Of a DNA stretch of 60,909 bases, positions 1 through 8,241 are shown in pieces (positions within the stretch are counted from its first letter, which is position 1; each line of letters starts with the position of its first letter). The position numbers and the translations under genes were made by a program. The notes beneath the pieces were generated by a model that saw only the letters and a program-made list of their open reading frames with translations, had not been told where the DNA came from and searched no databases. The stretch comes from Fictibacillus solisalsi (GTDB taxonomy: Bacteria; Bacillota; Bacilli; Bacillales; Fictibacillaceae): NCBI RefSeq assembly GCF_900103485.1, contig NZ_FNHW01000007.1:1-60909 (forward strand), in the 5' to 3' direction.

Positions 1-68
1 ATAGGTCTGGTGTGGAAGCGTGGTGACACGTGGAGCTGACAGATACTAATCGGTCGAGGGCTTATCCT
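1..68 (+). rRNA. 23S ribosomal RNA, 3' end (partial)
   Basis: The opening bases match the conserved 3' terminus of Bacillus 23S rRNA (the stretch ending GATACTAATCGGTCGAGGGC and then CTTATCC). The rest of the gene lies outside the window. The exact 3' end is estimated. It is followed by a 5S gene and tRNAs, the usual order of a Bacillus rRNA operon. Confidence 0.9.
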
Positions 69-199
69 TAATTATCAGTACGTTTGGATGAAGTTATCTA
101 GTTTTGAGGGAATATGCCTCAAAAAAAGCTCTTGTCAAAAGAGCAAATACATTGTAAAATGTATCTTGTCCTTGTTATTTAGGACAACCTTGAAAGACA

Positions 200-316
200 G
201 TCTGGTGGCGATAGCGAAGAGGTCACACCCGTTCCCATACCGAACACGGAAGTTAAGCTCTTCAGCGCCGATGGTAGTTGGGGGCTTCCCCCTGTTAGAG
301 TAGGACGCTGCCGGGC
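200..316 (+). rRNA. 5S ribosomal RNA
   Basis: The sequence is close to the Bacillus 5S rRNA, with the conserved GGTCACACCCGTTCCCATAC core and AACACGGAAGTTAAGCTC. The two ends (GTCTGGTGGCG and CGCTGCCGGGC) pair over 11 positions as helix I, which sets the boundaries. Confidence 0.95.
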
Positions 317-363
317 TTTCATTTCAAACCTTTTGGTTTGTGGATTTCTAATTAATTTGTTAT

Positions 364-438
364 TCCACAGTAGCTCAGTGGTAGAGCTATCGGCTGTTAA
401 CCGATCGGTCGTAGGTTCGAGTCCTACCTGTGGAGCCA
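364..438 (+). tRNA. tRNA-Asn(GTT)
   Basis: Cloverleaf with a CTGTTAA anticodon loop and encoded CCA. A second identical copy starts the array at 59650. Confidence 0.97.
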
Positions 439-439
439 T

Positions 440-515
440 GCTTCCATAGCTCAGTAGGTAGAGTGCTTCCATGGTAAGGAAGAGGTCACCGGTTCGAGCC
501 CGGTTGGAAGCTCCA
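440..515 (+). tRNA. tRNA-Thr(GGT)
   Basis: Acceptor GCTTCCA pairs with TGGAAGC. The anticodon loop is ATGGTAA and CCA is encoded. It lies 1 nt after tRNA-Asn, so both are processed from one transcript. Confidence 0.95.
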
Positions 516-518
516 GTC

Positions 519-593
519 GGCCCGTTGGTCAAGCGGTTAAGACACCGCCCTTTCACGGCGGTAACACGGGTTCGAATCCCGTACGGGTCACCA
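519..593 (+). tRNA. tRNA-Glu(TTC)
   Basis: Matches the Bacillus tRNA-Glu; anticodon loop CTTTCAC, CCA encoded. An identical copy lies at 59827. Both are followed by a spacer beginning AAGT and rich in A/T. Confidence 0.97.
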
Positions 594-645
594 AGTTCTT
601 TTTGAAAAAAAGAACCAATTTTTCGAAGAAAATAATATTCTATTT

Positions 646-721
646 GGAGGATTAGCTCAGCTGGGAGAGCACCTGCCTTACAAGCAGGGGGTCGGCGGTT
701 CGAACCCGTCATCCTCCACCA
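646..721 (+). tRNA. tRNA-Val(TAC)
   Basis: Acceptor GGAGGAT pairs with ATCCTCC; anticodon loop CTTACAA; CCA encoded. Confidence 0.97.
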
Positions 722-744
722 TTTTTATCACCATTGTTTACAAC

Positions 745-820
<76 letters not shown>

Positions 821-855
821 TTTTAATAAGAAATACCGGAATCCTTTTTTTATGT

Positions 856-939
856 GGAGGGGTAGCGAAGTGGCTAAACGCGGCGGACTGTAAATCCGCT
901 CCTTTGGGTTCGGCGGTTCGAATCCGTCCCCCTCCACCA
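856..939 (+). tRNA. tRNA-Tyr(GTA)
   Basis: 84-nt class II tRNA with a long variable arm; anticodon loop CTGTAAA; CCA encoded. Confidence 0.97.
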
Positions 940-950
940 CTTTTATTAAT

Positions 951-1026
951 GAGCCATTAGCTCAGTCGGTAGAGCATCTGACTTTTAATCAGAGGGTCGA
1001 AGGTTCGAGTCCTTCATGGCTCACCA
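951..1026 (+). tRNA. tRNA-Lys(TTT)
   Basis: Acceptor GAGCCAT pairs with ATGGCTC; anticodon loop CTTTTAA; CCA encoded. An identical copy is at 60251. Confidence 0.97.
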
Positions 1027-1079
1027 CTTTCTGAATAAAAGACAGAAAGCATGGGCATAACGTATAATAAGGTTAATAT

Positions 1080-1153
1080 GCGGGTGTAGTTTAGTGGTAA
1101 AACAAGAGCCTTCCAAGCTCTGGTCGTGAGTTCGATTCTCATCACCCGCTCCA
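1080..1153 (+). tRNA. tRNA-Gly(TCC)
   Basis: Acceptor GCGGGTG pairs with CACCCGC; anticodon loop CTTCCAA; CCA encoded. An identical copy is at 60757. Confidence 0.97.
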
Positions 1154-1162
1154 TTTTATTTT

Positions 1163-1238
1163 GGGGCCTTAGCTCAGCTGGGAGAGCGCCTGCCTTGCAC
1201 GCAGGAGGTCAGCGGTTCGATCCCGCTAGGCTCCACCA
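1163..1238 (+). tRNA. tRNA-Ala(TGC)
   Basis: Anticodon loop CTTGCAC; CCA encoded. It is the last gene of the rRNA-linked array; an intrinsic terminator starts 18 nt later. Confidence 0.97.
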
Positions 1239-1255
1239 TACATAATAAACGTACA

Positions 1256-1288
1256 GTCTTTGGACAAAAGTCCAGAGGCTTTTTTTTA
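1256..1288 (+). terminator. Terminator of the rRNA/tRNA operon
   Basis: GTCTTTGGAC and GTCCAGAGGC form a 10-bp stem around an AAAA loop, followed by eight or nine T. Confidence 0.9.
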
Positions 1289-1363
1289 TTACCGAATGGC
1301 AGACTCTTATTCCTCGTTTGATCCACATGCCTGTCTAACCTAATAATTATCCACTTCATTTAT

Positions 1364-1377
1364 AGAAAGCGCTTACT
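1364..1377 (+). promoter_or_regulatory. Candidate CcpA cre site upstream of rocF
   Basis: AGAAAGCGCTTACT matches 12 of 14 positions of the cre consensus TGWAANCGNTNWCA. Its place upstream of the putative rocF promoter suggests carbon-source control of arginase. This is inferred from the motif alone. Confidence 0.45.
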
Positions 1378-1408
1378 ATAGGGTATATCTATGCAAATTT
1401 CTGTCCAG

Positions 1409-1438
1409 TTGAACCACCTGTAAGGGACAGGCTAAAAT
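1409..1438 (+). promoter_or_regulatory. Candidate SigA promoter of rocF
   Basis: TTGAAC and TAAAAT are separated by 18 nt, about 45 nt before the rocF start codon. I saw no SigL-type -12/-24 element here, although in B. subtilis rocF belongs to a SigL-dependent operon. Confidence 0.45.
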
Positions 1439-1481
1439 TAATTGATAGAATATTGAAACGCAGCTTAGGGGAGGTCTACAA

Positions 1482-2384
1482 ATGAAGAAGAATATTACAC
1501 TTATCGGGGTACCAATGGATTTAGGGCAAACGCGGCGGGGAGTCGATATGGGTCCGAGCGCCATTCGATATGCAGGTATTGTGGAACGCTTGAAGGATAT
1601 TGAATACAACGTTCTCGACTTTGGGGATATTGAGATTGCCCGGCCGGGAACGATCGAGGAAACCATTGAAACCAACCTGAAGAATCTGGAGGAGGTGGCG
1701 TCAGCCAGTGAGAACCTGGCTCAGGCGGTTTCGGATGTTATTCAGGAGGAGCGTTTTCCGCTTGTTCTGGGAGGGGACCACAGTATCGCGATCGGATCAC
1801 TTGCAGGCATCTCCAAGCACTATGAGAACCTTGGGGTCATCTGGTATGATGCCCATGGTGACTTAAACACAGCAGATACCTCACCAAGTGGAAACATTCA
1901 TGGTATGCCTCTTGCCGCAAGCTTGGGCATTGGCCATGAAACGTTAACTCGCATAGGGGGCTATGAACAAAAAGTTAAACCGGAAAATATCGTCATTATC
2001 GGGGCGCGTTCCCTTGATGAGGGAGAAAAGACATTGATCAAAGAACGTGGGATCAAGGTGTATACCATGCATGAGATTGACCGGATCGGAATGACGAAGG
2101 TGATGGAGGAAACGATTGAGTACCTGTCTGGAAAAACAGACGGAGTTCATCTCAGTCTTGACCTTGACGGACTCGATCCTCAGGATGCTCCGGGAGTGGG
2201 GACACCGGTTCTCGGCGGTATCAGCTACAGAGAAAGCCATTTGGCGATGGAAATGCTGGCTGAATCACAACTCATTACTTCCGCAGAATTTGTGGAGGTC
2301 AACCCGATTTTGGATGAAAGAAATAAAACAGCGACGGTAGCGGTCGCCTTGATGGGCTCACTTTTTGGCGAAAAACTTCTATAA
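1482..2384 (+). CDS. rocF: Arginase
   Basis: This 300-residue protein hydrolyses L-arginine to ornithine and urea in the cytoplasm, the first step of the arginase route of arginine breakdown. The binuclear manganese site motifs are all visible: GGDHS near residue 100, DAHGD near 126 and SLDLDGLDP near 225. Length and motifs are those of Bacillus arginase. The start ATG follows the strong site GGGGAGG. The gene stands alone between the tRNA array and sigW, as in several Bacillus species, rather than inside a rocDEF operon. A cre-like site and a SigA-like promoter lie upstream. The downstream terminator is shared with the opposing Spo0E-like gene. Confidence 0.95.
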   Translation: MKKNITLIGVPMDLGQTRRGVDMGPSAIRYAGIVERLKDIEYNVLDFGDIEIARPGTIEETIETNLKNLEEVASASENLAQAVSDVIQEERFPLVLGGDHSIAIGSLAGISKHYENLGVIWYDAHGDLNTADTSPSGNIHGMPLAASLGIGHETLTRIGGYEQKVKPENIVIIGARSLDEGEKTLIKERGIKVYTMHEIDRIGMTKVMEETIEYLSGKTDGVHLSLDLDGLDPQDAPGVGTPVLGGISYRESHLAMEMLAESQLITSAEFVEVNPILDERNKTATVAVALMGSLFGEKLL

Positions 2385-2394
2385 TATACAAAAT

Positions 2395-2432
2395 AAAAAC
2401 AGCTGCTCTATTTTAAGAGTAGCTGTTTTTTA
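2395..2432. terminator. Bidirectional terminator between rocF and the Spo0E-like gene
   Basis: AAACAGCTGCTCT and AGAGTAGCTGTTT form a long stem flanked by A-rich and T-rich runs, so it can end transcription from both sides. It lies partly over the 3' end of the minus-strand gene. Confidence 0.8.
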
Positions 2433-2580
2433 CGTTCGCTTTTTGGAATTCATTTAAGAGGGCATCTATATGTTGGCTGATTTCAACGATTTCATCAGCA
2501 ATTAGTGGCATAAATTTAGACATTTCATTCATTTTTTTTCGAGATACTTCAATTTCTCTAAGCAGGATATTGCGTTCCAT
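2413..2580 (-). CDS. Spo0E-family aspartyl-phosphate phosphatase
   Basis: This 55-residue protein has the Spo0E family pattern: a helix with IEVSRKKM, then the signature SQHIDALL (family form SQxLDxLI). Family members remove phosphate from Spo0A~P and so delay sporulation; that role is inferred. The start was placed at the inner ATG because AAGGAGCG lies at good spacing before it; extending the frame upstream would add 38 residues unlike the family. The gene is monocistronic, convergent with rocF and divergent from sigW. Confidence 0.8.
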   Translation of the reverse strand: MERNILLREIEVSRKKMNEMSKFMPLIADEIVEISQHIDALLNEFQKANVKNSYS

Positions 2581-2729
2581 GGGTACACGCTCCTTATAGA
2601 TTATCTTAATTTCCAGTATTCCCGCAATTATCCATTGTGAAACTTTATTTGTAAAAAATGTATAAAAATATTTTCGATAGTCCTGCCTTTTCATGCTAAA
2701 ATTAAAACTGCTTTATTTTTTTAAGAACT

Positions 2730-2755
2730 TGAAACTTTTTTGTATTCGATACGTA
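2730..2755 (+). promoter_or_regulatory. SigW autoregulatory promoter
   Basis: TGAAAC and CGTA are separated by exactly 16 nt, the SigW consensus, 37 nt before sigW. Positive autoregulation of sigW-rsiW is expected, as in B. subtilis. Confidence 0.9.
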
Positions 2756-2792
2756 GAAAAATACGAACCATAACTGGTGGTGGACAATTGAA

Positions 2793-3368
2793 ATGGAATC
2801 GTTAATAAACAGCCTGGTTACTCAGGTTAAATCGGGTAACCGGGAGGCTTTTGAAGGCCTGGTGGAAATCTATAAAGATAAGATCTACCGGCTGTGCTAT
2901 AGAATGGTCGGCGACAGGCATGAAGCAGAAGATCTGGCACAGGAGGCCTTTGTACGGGCTTTTGTGAACATCGATAAATACAGTGGAAGCTATAAGTTTT
3001 CAACGTGGCTGTACCGGATTGCCACAAATTTATGCATTGACCGGCTCAGGAAAAGAAAACCGGATTACTCCATGGATGCAGAAATTCCTGGGACGGAAGG
3101 TGCCACATTGTACAGCCAGGTAGCAGATGCGGATCCGCTGCCGGAAGAAGAAGTGGAAGAAAGAGAAAAACGTGACCATCTGCAGCAGGAAATCATGAAG
3201 CTTCCTGAAAAGTACAGAACAGCCATTTTGCTGAAATACATTGAGGACATGTCTCTCGAGGAGATCAGTTCTGTGATGGATCTGCCGGTTCCTACCGTGA
3301 AAACCAGAATCCATCGGGGAAGAGAAGCGTTGAAAAAGGCATACAAAAAGGTTGCGAAATCGAGGTGA
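2793..3368 (+). CDS. sigW: ECF RNA polymerase sigma factor SigW
   Basis: This 191-residue ECF sigma factor directs the response to cell-envelope stress and antimicrobial peptides. Region 2 (DLAQEAFVRAFVNIDKY to FSTWLYRIATN) and region 4 (LPEKYRTAILLKY, then the helix-turn-helix MSLEEISSVMDLPVPTVKTR) are both present, joined by an acidic linker. It overlaps or abuts the anti-sigma gene rsiW and carries its own TGAAAC-N16-CGTA promoter. The order sigW-rsiW-cdaA-cdaR-glmM-glmS is that of B. subtilis, which makes the identification firm. Confidence 0.95.
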   Translation: MESLINSLVTQVKSGNREAFEGLVEIYKDKIYRLCYRMVGDRHEAEDLAQEAFVRAFVNIDKYSGSYKFSTWLYRIATNLCIDRLRKRKPDYSMDAEIPGTEGATLYSQVADADPLPEEEVEEREKRDHLQQEIMKLPEKYRTAILLKYIEDMSLEEISSVMDLPVPTVKTRIHRGREALKKAYKKVAKSR

Positions 3369-3373
3369 ACATA

Positions 3374-3991
3374 ATGTCATGTGAATCGGAAGAATATATG
3401 GATCTCATTGATAAAGCCCTTGATGGGGAAATTACAGCAGAGGAACAGGCAGAACTGGATCGTCACATGGAAAGCTGTGAGAACTGCAGAGAGCATTATC
3501 ATGCACTAAAGGAAATTATTTTCGAAATGAAAGAAGCATCCCCTGTGGTAGCGCCTGCACATTTTACAGAAAATGTGATGAAAATGCTGCCGGAAGTGAA
3601 AAAGAGGAGCATGCCGGCACAATGGATCAGGCGTTATCCCGTCTTAACCGCCGCGGCTGTTTTCTTAATCTTAATGTTTGGTTCCGTGATGGCAGGCTGG
3701 AATACGGAGAATGATTTTGCGGTACATTCAGCAGCCAGTAATATAAAGGTAAATTCTGCTGCCCATACAGTAACCGTACCAAAAGGTGAAACAGTCAAAG
3801 GAGACCTTGTTGTTGAAAATGGAGACATTAAAGTCGAAGGCAAGGTCGAGGGCAATGTGGTAGTTATAAAAGGAGAAAAATATATGGCTTCTGCCGGACA
3901 AATCACCGGTGACAGCCAGGAAATCCATGAAGTAGTAGAATGGGTTTGGTATAAACTAAAAACGTTCTTTACTGGACAGGAACAAAAATAG
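3374..3991 (+). CDS. rsiW: Anti-sigma factor RsiW
   Basis: This 205-residue membrane protein holds SigW inactive until it is cut by regulated intramembrane proteolysis. The N-terminus has a zinc anti-sigma motif (RHMESCENC, His-x3-Cys-x2-Cys); one membrane segment follows at about residues 91-107 (PVLTAAAVFLILMFGSV). The extracellular part contains TVTVPKGETVKGDLVVENG and GEKYMASAGQITG, close to B. subtilis RsiW. The ATG at 3374 was chosen over a GTG at 3365 because it follows GAGGTG and gives the family N-terminus MSC. It is translationally coupled to sigW. Confidence 0.93.
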   Translation: MSCESEEYMDLIDKALDGEITAEEQAELDRHMESCENCREHYHALKEIIFEMKEASPVVAPAHFTENVMKMLPEVKKRSMPAQWIRRYPVLTAAAVFLILMFGSVMAGWNTENDFAVHSAASNIKVNSAAHTVTVPKGETVKGDLVVENGDIKVEGKVEGNVVVIKGEKYMASAGQITGDSQEIHEVVEWVWYKLKTFFTGQEQK

Positions 3992-4025
3992 GATTGCACA
4001 TCGAATGTTTATATAGTAGTTGATT

Positions 4026-4058
4026 AGCCGCCTGAAGCGAAGGCTGGCTTTTTCTTTT
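4026..4058 (+). terminator. Probable terminator after rsiW
   Basis: AGCCGCCT can pair with AGGCTGGCT (one bulge) ahead of a T-rich run. It separates sigW-rsiW from the cdaA operon. Confidence 0.55.
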
Positions 4059-4117
4059 ATTTCCCCATATTAAACCGTTTCAAATGGCGTTGAATTTTTA
4101 AAGGAAAGGTCTGGATA

Positions 4118-4126
4118 TGCTATAAT
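4118..4126 (+). promoter_or_regulatory. Extended -10 element before cdaA
   Basis: TGCTATAAT is a perfect extended -10 (TGnTATAAT), 75 nt before cdaA. No good -35 lies at standard spacing, which an extended -10 can tolerate. Confidence 0.5.
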
Positions 4127-4200
4127 AAGGGATGTTGTATATTATGATCATTGTTGCACTACATTAACAGAAAGGGTAGTTCCCGAAGTGGAGTGATGTC

Positions 4201-5034
4201 ATGTTACCTGTTGGAAGTTTTAGCTTAGGTAACTATATTAGCCAGATTGTTGATATTTTACTGGTTACCTATGTTTTTTATAAATTGATCATGCTGATCC
4301 GTGGAACAAAAGCGGTGCAGCTGTTAAAAGGAATTGTTATAATCGTTGCCGTTTGGCTCGCCAGCAGCTTCTTTGAACTGAGGACCATGAGCTGGCTCAT
4401 GGATAAAGCCATTACATATGGACTGCTTGCGATTATCATTATTTTTCAACCTGAACTGAGACGTGCGCTGGAACAGCTTGGCCGCGGTAAACTGTTTTCA
4501 AGAGCCGGTGGGGCTGAGGAAGAGGAAATGGAAAAATCCATTGCTGCCATTGTGAAAGCTACCGGCTATATGGCCAAACGCCGTATTGGAGCGATCATGT
4601 CTTTTGAACGGGAGACGGGGCTGACGGATTATGTGGAAACCGGAATTCCGATCCATTCTAAACTCACCTCCGAGCTCTTAACCAATATTTTTGTACCCAA
4701 TACTCCATTGCATGATGGAGCCGTTATTCTGCGGCCGAACGAAATTATAGCAGCAGGCTGCTATTTGCCGCTTACGGAAAGCCCATTCGTATCCAAGGAA
4801 CTTGGTACAAGGCACAGAGCTGCTATCGGAGTCAGCGAAGTGACCGATGCGATAACCGTGGTTGTTTCTGAGGAAACAGGTGGAGTTTCCATTACAAAGA
4901 ACGGGGAAATTCACCGGAACCTGGATGAGGAATCTTTAAAAAATTTACTGACTGCCGAACTCATGGGTTCGGGCCGCTCGGCTTCCTCATCACGCTGGAA
5001 TTGGAGGGGGAAGAAAAATGGACAAACTCCTTAG
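4201..5034 (+). CDS. cdaA: Diadenylate cyclase CdaA
   Basis: This 277-residue membrane enzyme makes c-di-AMP from two ATP, a signal that controls potassium balance and cell-wall metabolism. Three hydrophobic segments fill residues 1-85; the DAC domain follows with the catalytic Asp-Gly-Ala at 172-174 (PLHDGAVILR) and Arg-His-Arg at 204-206 (GTRHRAAIG). It heads the conserved cdaA-cdaR-glmM unit and overlaps cdaR by 17 nt, so the two are probably translationally coupled. The C-terminal tail after about residue 255 is Ser/Arg-rich and looks unstructured. Confidence 0.96.
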   Translation: MLPVGSFSLGNYISQIVDILLVTYVFYKLIMLIRGTKAVQLLKGIVIIVAVWLASSFFELRTMSWLMDKAITYGLLAIIIIFQPELRRALEQLGRGKLFSRAGGAEEEEMEKSIAAIVKATGYMAKRRIGAIMSFERETGLTDYVETGIPIHSKLTSELLTNIFVPNTPLHDGAVILRPNEIIAAGCYLPLTESPFVSKELGTRHRAAIGVSEVTDAITVVVSEETGGVSITKNGEIHRNLDEESLKNLLTAELMGSGRSASSSRWNWRGKKNGQTP

Positions 5035-6430
5035 AAGCAATTGGTTCGTAAAGATCATCGCTTTTCTTCTGGCTCTCATGCTATACACCGTGTTATCGAT
5101 GGAAGACCAGCAGCAAACCAGCAGGAATGCTCTTTTCACATCGGTTTCCAAAAACACGCAAACCGTCAATGGAGTAGAAATTGTCCCGTACTTTGATGAA
5201 AATAAATATGTGCTTACAGACATGCCCCGATCCGTGGATGTCAAACTTACAGGCGAGTCCAACCTGTTGACCAAGGCTTTGAAGGTCGACCGGAGAATAG
5301 AAGTTTATATTGATCTGACCAAGTTAGGTCCAGGAACGCATACTGTTCCGGTCAAATTAAAAAATGTACCGGATGAACTTGAAGCCGTGCCTTCCCCTAA
5401 ACAAGTGAAGGTAACGCTTCACCAAAAACGAACCAGGCAGATTCCGATAAGTTTGGATCTTAAAAACAAAGCGAAGCTGCCGGAAGGATATGAAACCGGC
5501 AAGGTCGATTTCTCACCGAAATCTGTTTACGTGACCGGACCGGATGCTTACATCAGCAACATTGAAAGCGTACGGGCATCGGTCGATGTTTCAAATGCAA
5601 AGGACACAGTGGAAACAAGAGTGCCTTTAAGAGCTTATGACAGTCAGGGGAACCTGGTGGATGTGCTGATTGATCCGAAATCAGTCAATGTGACCGTGCC
5701 GATCTCCAAACCGGAAAAGACCGTTCCGCTGAGCATTAATAAAAAGGGGGATCTTCCGGAAGGTTTGACTCTTGCAGGGATCACATTTGATCCAAAAGAG
5801 GTTACACTGTCAGGGCCATCTTCCGCTCTGGATAAAATTAATGAAATCAGCGATGTGGATGTGGATTTATCAAAAATAAAAGAAGATTCAACGGTTAATG
5901 TGGATGTGCCTCTTCCGGACGGAGCAGAATTGGTCAACCCAAAGCAAGTGAAGGTGAACGTTGACGTGGAGGAAGATACGGGAACAAAAACATTAAAAAA
6001 CGTTCCCATCGAAATCCGCGGAGAAGACAGTGAGCAGCCGGCTTCCTTCGTATCGCCTTCTGATGGGAAAATGGATGTGACCATTTCCGGAAGCAAGAAA
6101 ATTATTGATGGACTGAATGCTTCTGACATTTCGGCCTATGTCGATGTCAGCAACCTGGAACCCGGAGAGCATACGGTAACCATCCATGCCTCCAATTCCA
6201 AGAACCTGAAGATAGAGACTGAGGTTTCTGAAGCGACCATTTCCATTGAAAAACCTGCTTCCGAGACAACTAACAGCACAGACGAGCAGAACAACGATAC
6301 GTCTACCAAGCCTGACGAGAACAGCACCACCAATAAAGACGATGGGGAAAAAGAGAACCCAGCCGTAGCAAAATCAAAATCAGAGGAAAAATCGGATGCT
6401 ACCGAATCACAGACTGAAGGAGAGAATTAA
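5018..6430 (+). CDS. cdaR: CdaA regulatory protein CdaR (YbbR-domain protein)
   Basis: This 470-residue membrane-anchored extracytoplasmic protein binds CdaA and modulates c-di-AMP synthesis. One membrane helix lies at about residues 9-26; four YbbR repeats follow, recognisable by recurring segments such as VKLTGESNLL, VYVTGPDAYI, VTLSGPSSAL and VTISGSKKII. The last 70 residues are a Ser/Thr/Glu/Asn-rich, probably disordered tail. The gene sits between cdaA and glmM, 3 nt before glmM. Confidence 0.93.
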   Translation: MDKLLRSNWFVKIIAFLLALMLYTVLSMEDQQQTSRNALFTSVSKNTQTVNGVEIVPYFDENKYVLTDMPRSVDVKLTGESNLLTKALKVDRRIEVYIDLTKLGPGTHTVPVKLKNVPDELEAVPSPKQVKVTLHQKRTRQIPISLDLKNKAKLPEGYETGKVDFSPKSVYVTGPDAYISNIESVRASVDVSNAKDTVETRVPLRAYDSQGNLVDVLIDPKSVNVTVPISKPEKTVPLSINKKGDLPEGLTLAGITFDPKEVTLSGPSSALDKINEISDVDVDLSKIKEDSTVNVDVPLPDGAELVNPKQVKVNVDVEEDTGTKTLKNVPIEIRGEDSEQPASFVSPSDGKMDVTISGSKKIIDGLNASDISAYVDVSNLEPGEHTVTIHASNSKNLKIETEVSEATISIEKPASETTNSTDEQNNDTSTKPDENSTTNKDDGEKENPAVAKSKSEEKSDATESQTEGEN

Positions 6431-6433
6431 ATC

Positions 6434-7774
6434 ATGGGAAAATACTTTGGAACAGACGGGGTAAGAGGCGTTGCCAATACTGAACTTACGCCGGAACTAG
6501 CTTTTAAACTGGGCCGTTTTGGGGGATATGTATTAACAAAGGAAACCCAAAAGCCAAAAGTTCTGATTGGCCGGGATACACGAATTTCCGGACATATGCT
6601 TGAAGGAGCATTGGTTGCGGGCCTATTATCCACCGGAGCTGAAGTATTGCGGTTGGGCGTTGTCTCTACACCATGCGTTGCCTATTTGACAAAGGCGCTC
6701 GGCGCTCAGGCAGGGGTCATGATCTCCGCTTCTCACAATCCGGTAGAAGACAACGGAATCAAATTTTTCGGGTCAGACGGTTTCAAGCTTCTTGATGAAC
6801 AGGAAGCTGAAATTGAGGCACTGCTCGATCAGGATGAAGATCAACTTCCGCGTCCGTCAGGCGGAGATATCGGATCGGTAGGGGATTACTTTGAAGGCGG
6901 GCAGAAGTACCTCCAGTATCTTAAACAGACGGTTGAGGGAGACTTCTCCGGACTTCACATTGCGCTCGACTGCGCCCACGGAGCGACCTCTTCTCTTGCG
7001 CCGCATCTATTCGCGGACCTGGAAGCTGATATTTCGACCATGGGAACCAATCCGAACGGCCTGAACATTAATGACGGAGTAGGCTCGACTCATCCGGAAA
7101 AACTGGCTGAACTGGTGAAGGAAAAAGGAGCGAACATGGGTCTTGCCTTTGATGGGGACGGAGACCGTCTGATTGCCATTGATGAGAACGGAGAGATTGT
7201 AGACGGCGACCAGATCATGTTCATTTGCGCCACATACTTGAAAGAACAGGGCGGACTTAAAAATGACACAATCGTTTCTACTGTCATGAGCAACCTTGGC
7301 TTTTATAAAGGACTCGAAGAAAAAGAGGTAAAATCGGTTCAAACAGCAGTTGGCGACAGATATGTAATGGAAGAAATGAGAAAGAACGGCTATAACCTTG
7401 GAGGAGAACAGTCCGGACATATCATTTTCCTTGACCATACAACGACAGGTGACGGCATGCTGTCCGCGATTCAACTCGCAAGCATCGTGAAGCAATCCAA
7501 ACGTCCGTTATCTGAGCTTGCCAATGAAATGAAAAAATTCCCTCAGCTTTTGATCAATGTAAAAGTCGCAGATAAAACAAAACTGCAGGGTAACGATACT
7601 GTAAAGGCAGCCATCGATAAGGTGGAAGCAGAAATGAACGGAAACGGCCGTGTTCTTGTCCGCCCATCAGGAACAGAACCGCTCGTCCGCGTTATGGTTG
7701 AAGCACCGACAAAAGAGCAGTGCCAAGCCTACGCTGAGGAGATTGCCGAAGTGGTAAAAGCGGAGCTTGTTTAA
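6434..7774 (+). CDS. glmM: Phosphoglucosamine mutase
   Basis: This 446-residue enzyme converts glucosamine-6-phosphate to glucosamine-1-phosphate for peptidoglycan precursor synthesis. The phosphoserine loop is MISASHNP (active serine S100), the metal loop DGDGDR is near residue 240, and the sugar-phosphate loop [10 protein letters not shown] is near the C-terminus. GlmM is known to bind and inhibit CdaA in related bacteria, which fits the shared operon. A strong terminator separates it from glmS. Confidence 0.97.
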   Translation: MGKYFGTDGVRGVANTELTPELAFKLGRFGGYVLTKETQKPKVLIGRDTRISGHMLEGALVAGLLSTGAEVLRLGVVSTPCVAYLTKALGAQAGVMISASHNPVEDNGIKFFGSDGFKLLDEQEAEIEALLDQDEDQLPRPSGGDIGSVGDYFEGGQKYLQYLKQTVEGDFSGLHIALDCAHGATSSLAPHLFADLEADISTMGTNPNGLNINDGVGSTHPEKLAELVKEKGANMGLAFDGDGDRLIAIDENGEIVDGDQIMFICATYLKEQGGLKNDTIVSTVMSNLGFYKGLEEKEVKSVQTAVGDRYVMEEMRKNGYNLGGEQSGHIIFLDHTTTGDGMLSAIQLASIVKQSKRPLSELANEMKKFPQLLINVKVADKTKLQGNDTVKAAIDKVEAEMNGNGRVLVRPSGTEPLVRVMVEAPTKEQCQAYAEEIAEVVKAELV

Positions 7775-7812
7775 CAAAAGGCACCCTCATTCGGCCAAAT
7801 AGACACGAAAAG

Positions 7813-7857
7813 TATGCATAAGCGAATCACCGACCGATTCGCTTATGCATATTTTAT
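7813..7857 (+). terminator. Terminator of cdaA-cdaR-glmM
   Basis: A perfect 16-bp stem (TATGCATAAGCGAATC at 7813-7828 with its complement at 7836-7851), loop ACCGACC, then TTTTATT. Confidence 0.9.
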
Positions 7858-7887
7858 TAAATATTTATTAAGCTACTTGGCAACCAA

Positions 7888-7916
7888 TTGACGCTTGATA
7901 AAAAACAGGCTATCAT
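7888..7916 (+). promoter_or_regulatory. SigA promoter of glmS
   Basis: TTGACG and TATCAT are separated by 17 nt. Transcription would start near 7923, about 50 nt before the ribozyme cleavage site. Confidence 0.75.
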
Positions 7917-7974
7917 TAAGTTTATCTTGACTTGGAAACGGGAAGGAGGATAGAGTGGTCAATTAAATACCAAA

Positions 7975-8125
7975 GCGCCTGAACTATTTTCGGACGAAAT
8001 GAAAATAGTTGACGAGGAAGAGGTTCATCGATCATTCGGCGGATGCCTCTCGGAATCAGTCACTTTCGTTAGCTTTTATCTAAAACAGGCAAGGCGACTT
8101 CCTGTACAAAAATAAAAGCAGTGGC
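7975..8125 (+). ncRNA. glmS ribozyme (glucosamine-6-phosphate riboswitch)
   Basis: The conserved core of the self-cleaving glmS ribozyme is present: GCGCCTGAACT just after the cleavage site, GTTGACGAGGA, GAGGTTCATCGAT and CGGCGGATGCCTC. Cleavage is expected between A7974 and G7975. The peripheral P4 region pairs AGCTTTTAT with ATAAAAGC and contains an ACAGG/CCTGT hairpin. Binding of GlcN6P triggers cleavage and decay of the glmS message, giving end-product control. The 3' boundary is approximate. Confidence 0.95.
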
Positions 8126-8152
8126 CAATTTATTATAAAAAAAGACATAGGT

Positions 8153-8222
8153 GGGGCTGTGAGCCCCGCTCACAGTCCCCCTGTCGCGGCGGGTCCAGCA
8201 TCAGATAAAGAGCTGATCCGAC
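8153..8222 (+). other. Two hairpins between the glmS ribozyme and the glmS start
   Basis: GGGGCTGTGAGC (8153-8164) pairs with GCTCACAGTCCCC over 12-13 bp with a three-base loop; no T run follows, so it is not a standard terminator. Directly after it, GGTC...ATCAG pairs imperfectly with CTGAT...GACC (about 8191-8222), ending just before the ribosome binding site AAGGGAGG. Their role is unknown; mRNA stabilisation after ribozyme cleavage is one possibility. Confidence 0.65.
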
Positions 8223-8241
8223 CAAAGGGAGGATAATTTAA

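Noticed and set aside
88-303. Plus-strand frame over the 23S-5S spacer and 5S rRNA
   Set aside because: Overlaps the 5S gene; no ribosome binding site.
179-712. Long minus-strand open frame across the 5S gene and tRNAs
   Set aside because: It is antisense to 5S rRNA and tRNA genes; such frames arise from structured RNA genes and show no protein family or ribosome binding site. The same applies to frames over the second tRNA array.
4090-4126. TTGAAT at 4090 as -35 partner of the cdaA -10
   Set aside because: The spacer would be 25 nt, far too long; only the extended -10 was kept.
8153-8180. Hairpin after the glmS ribozyme as an intrinsic terminator
   Set aside because: No T run follows the stem, and a terminator there would block an essential gene.
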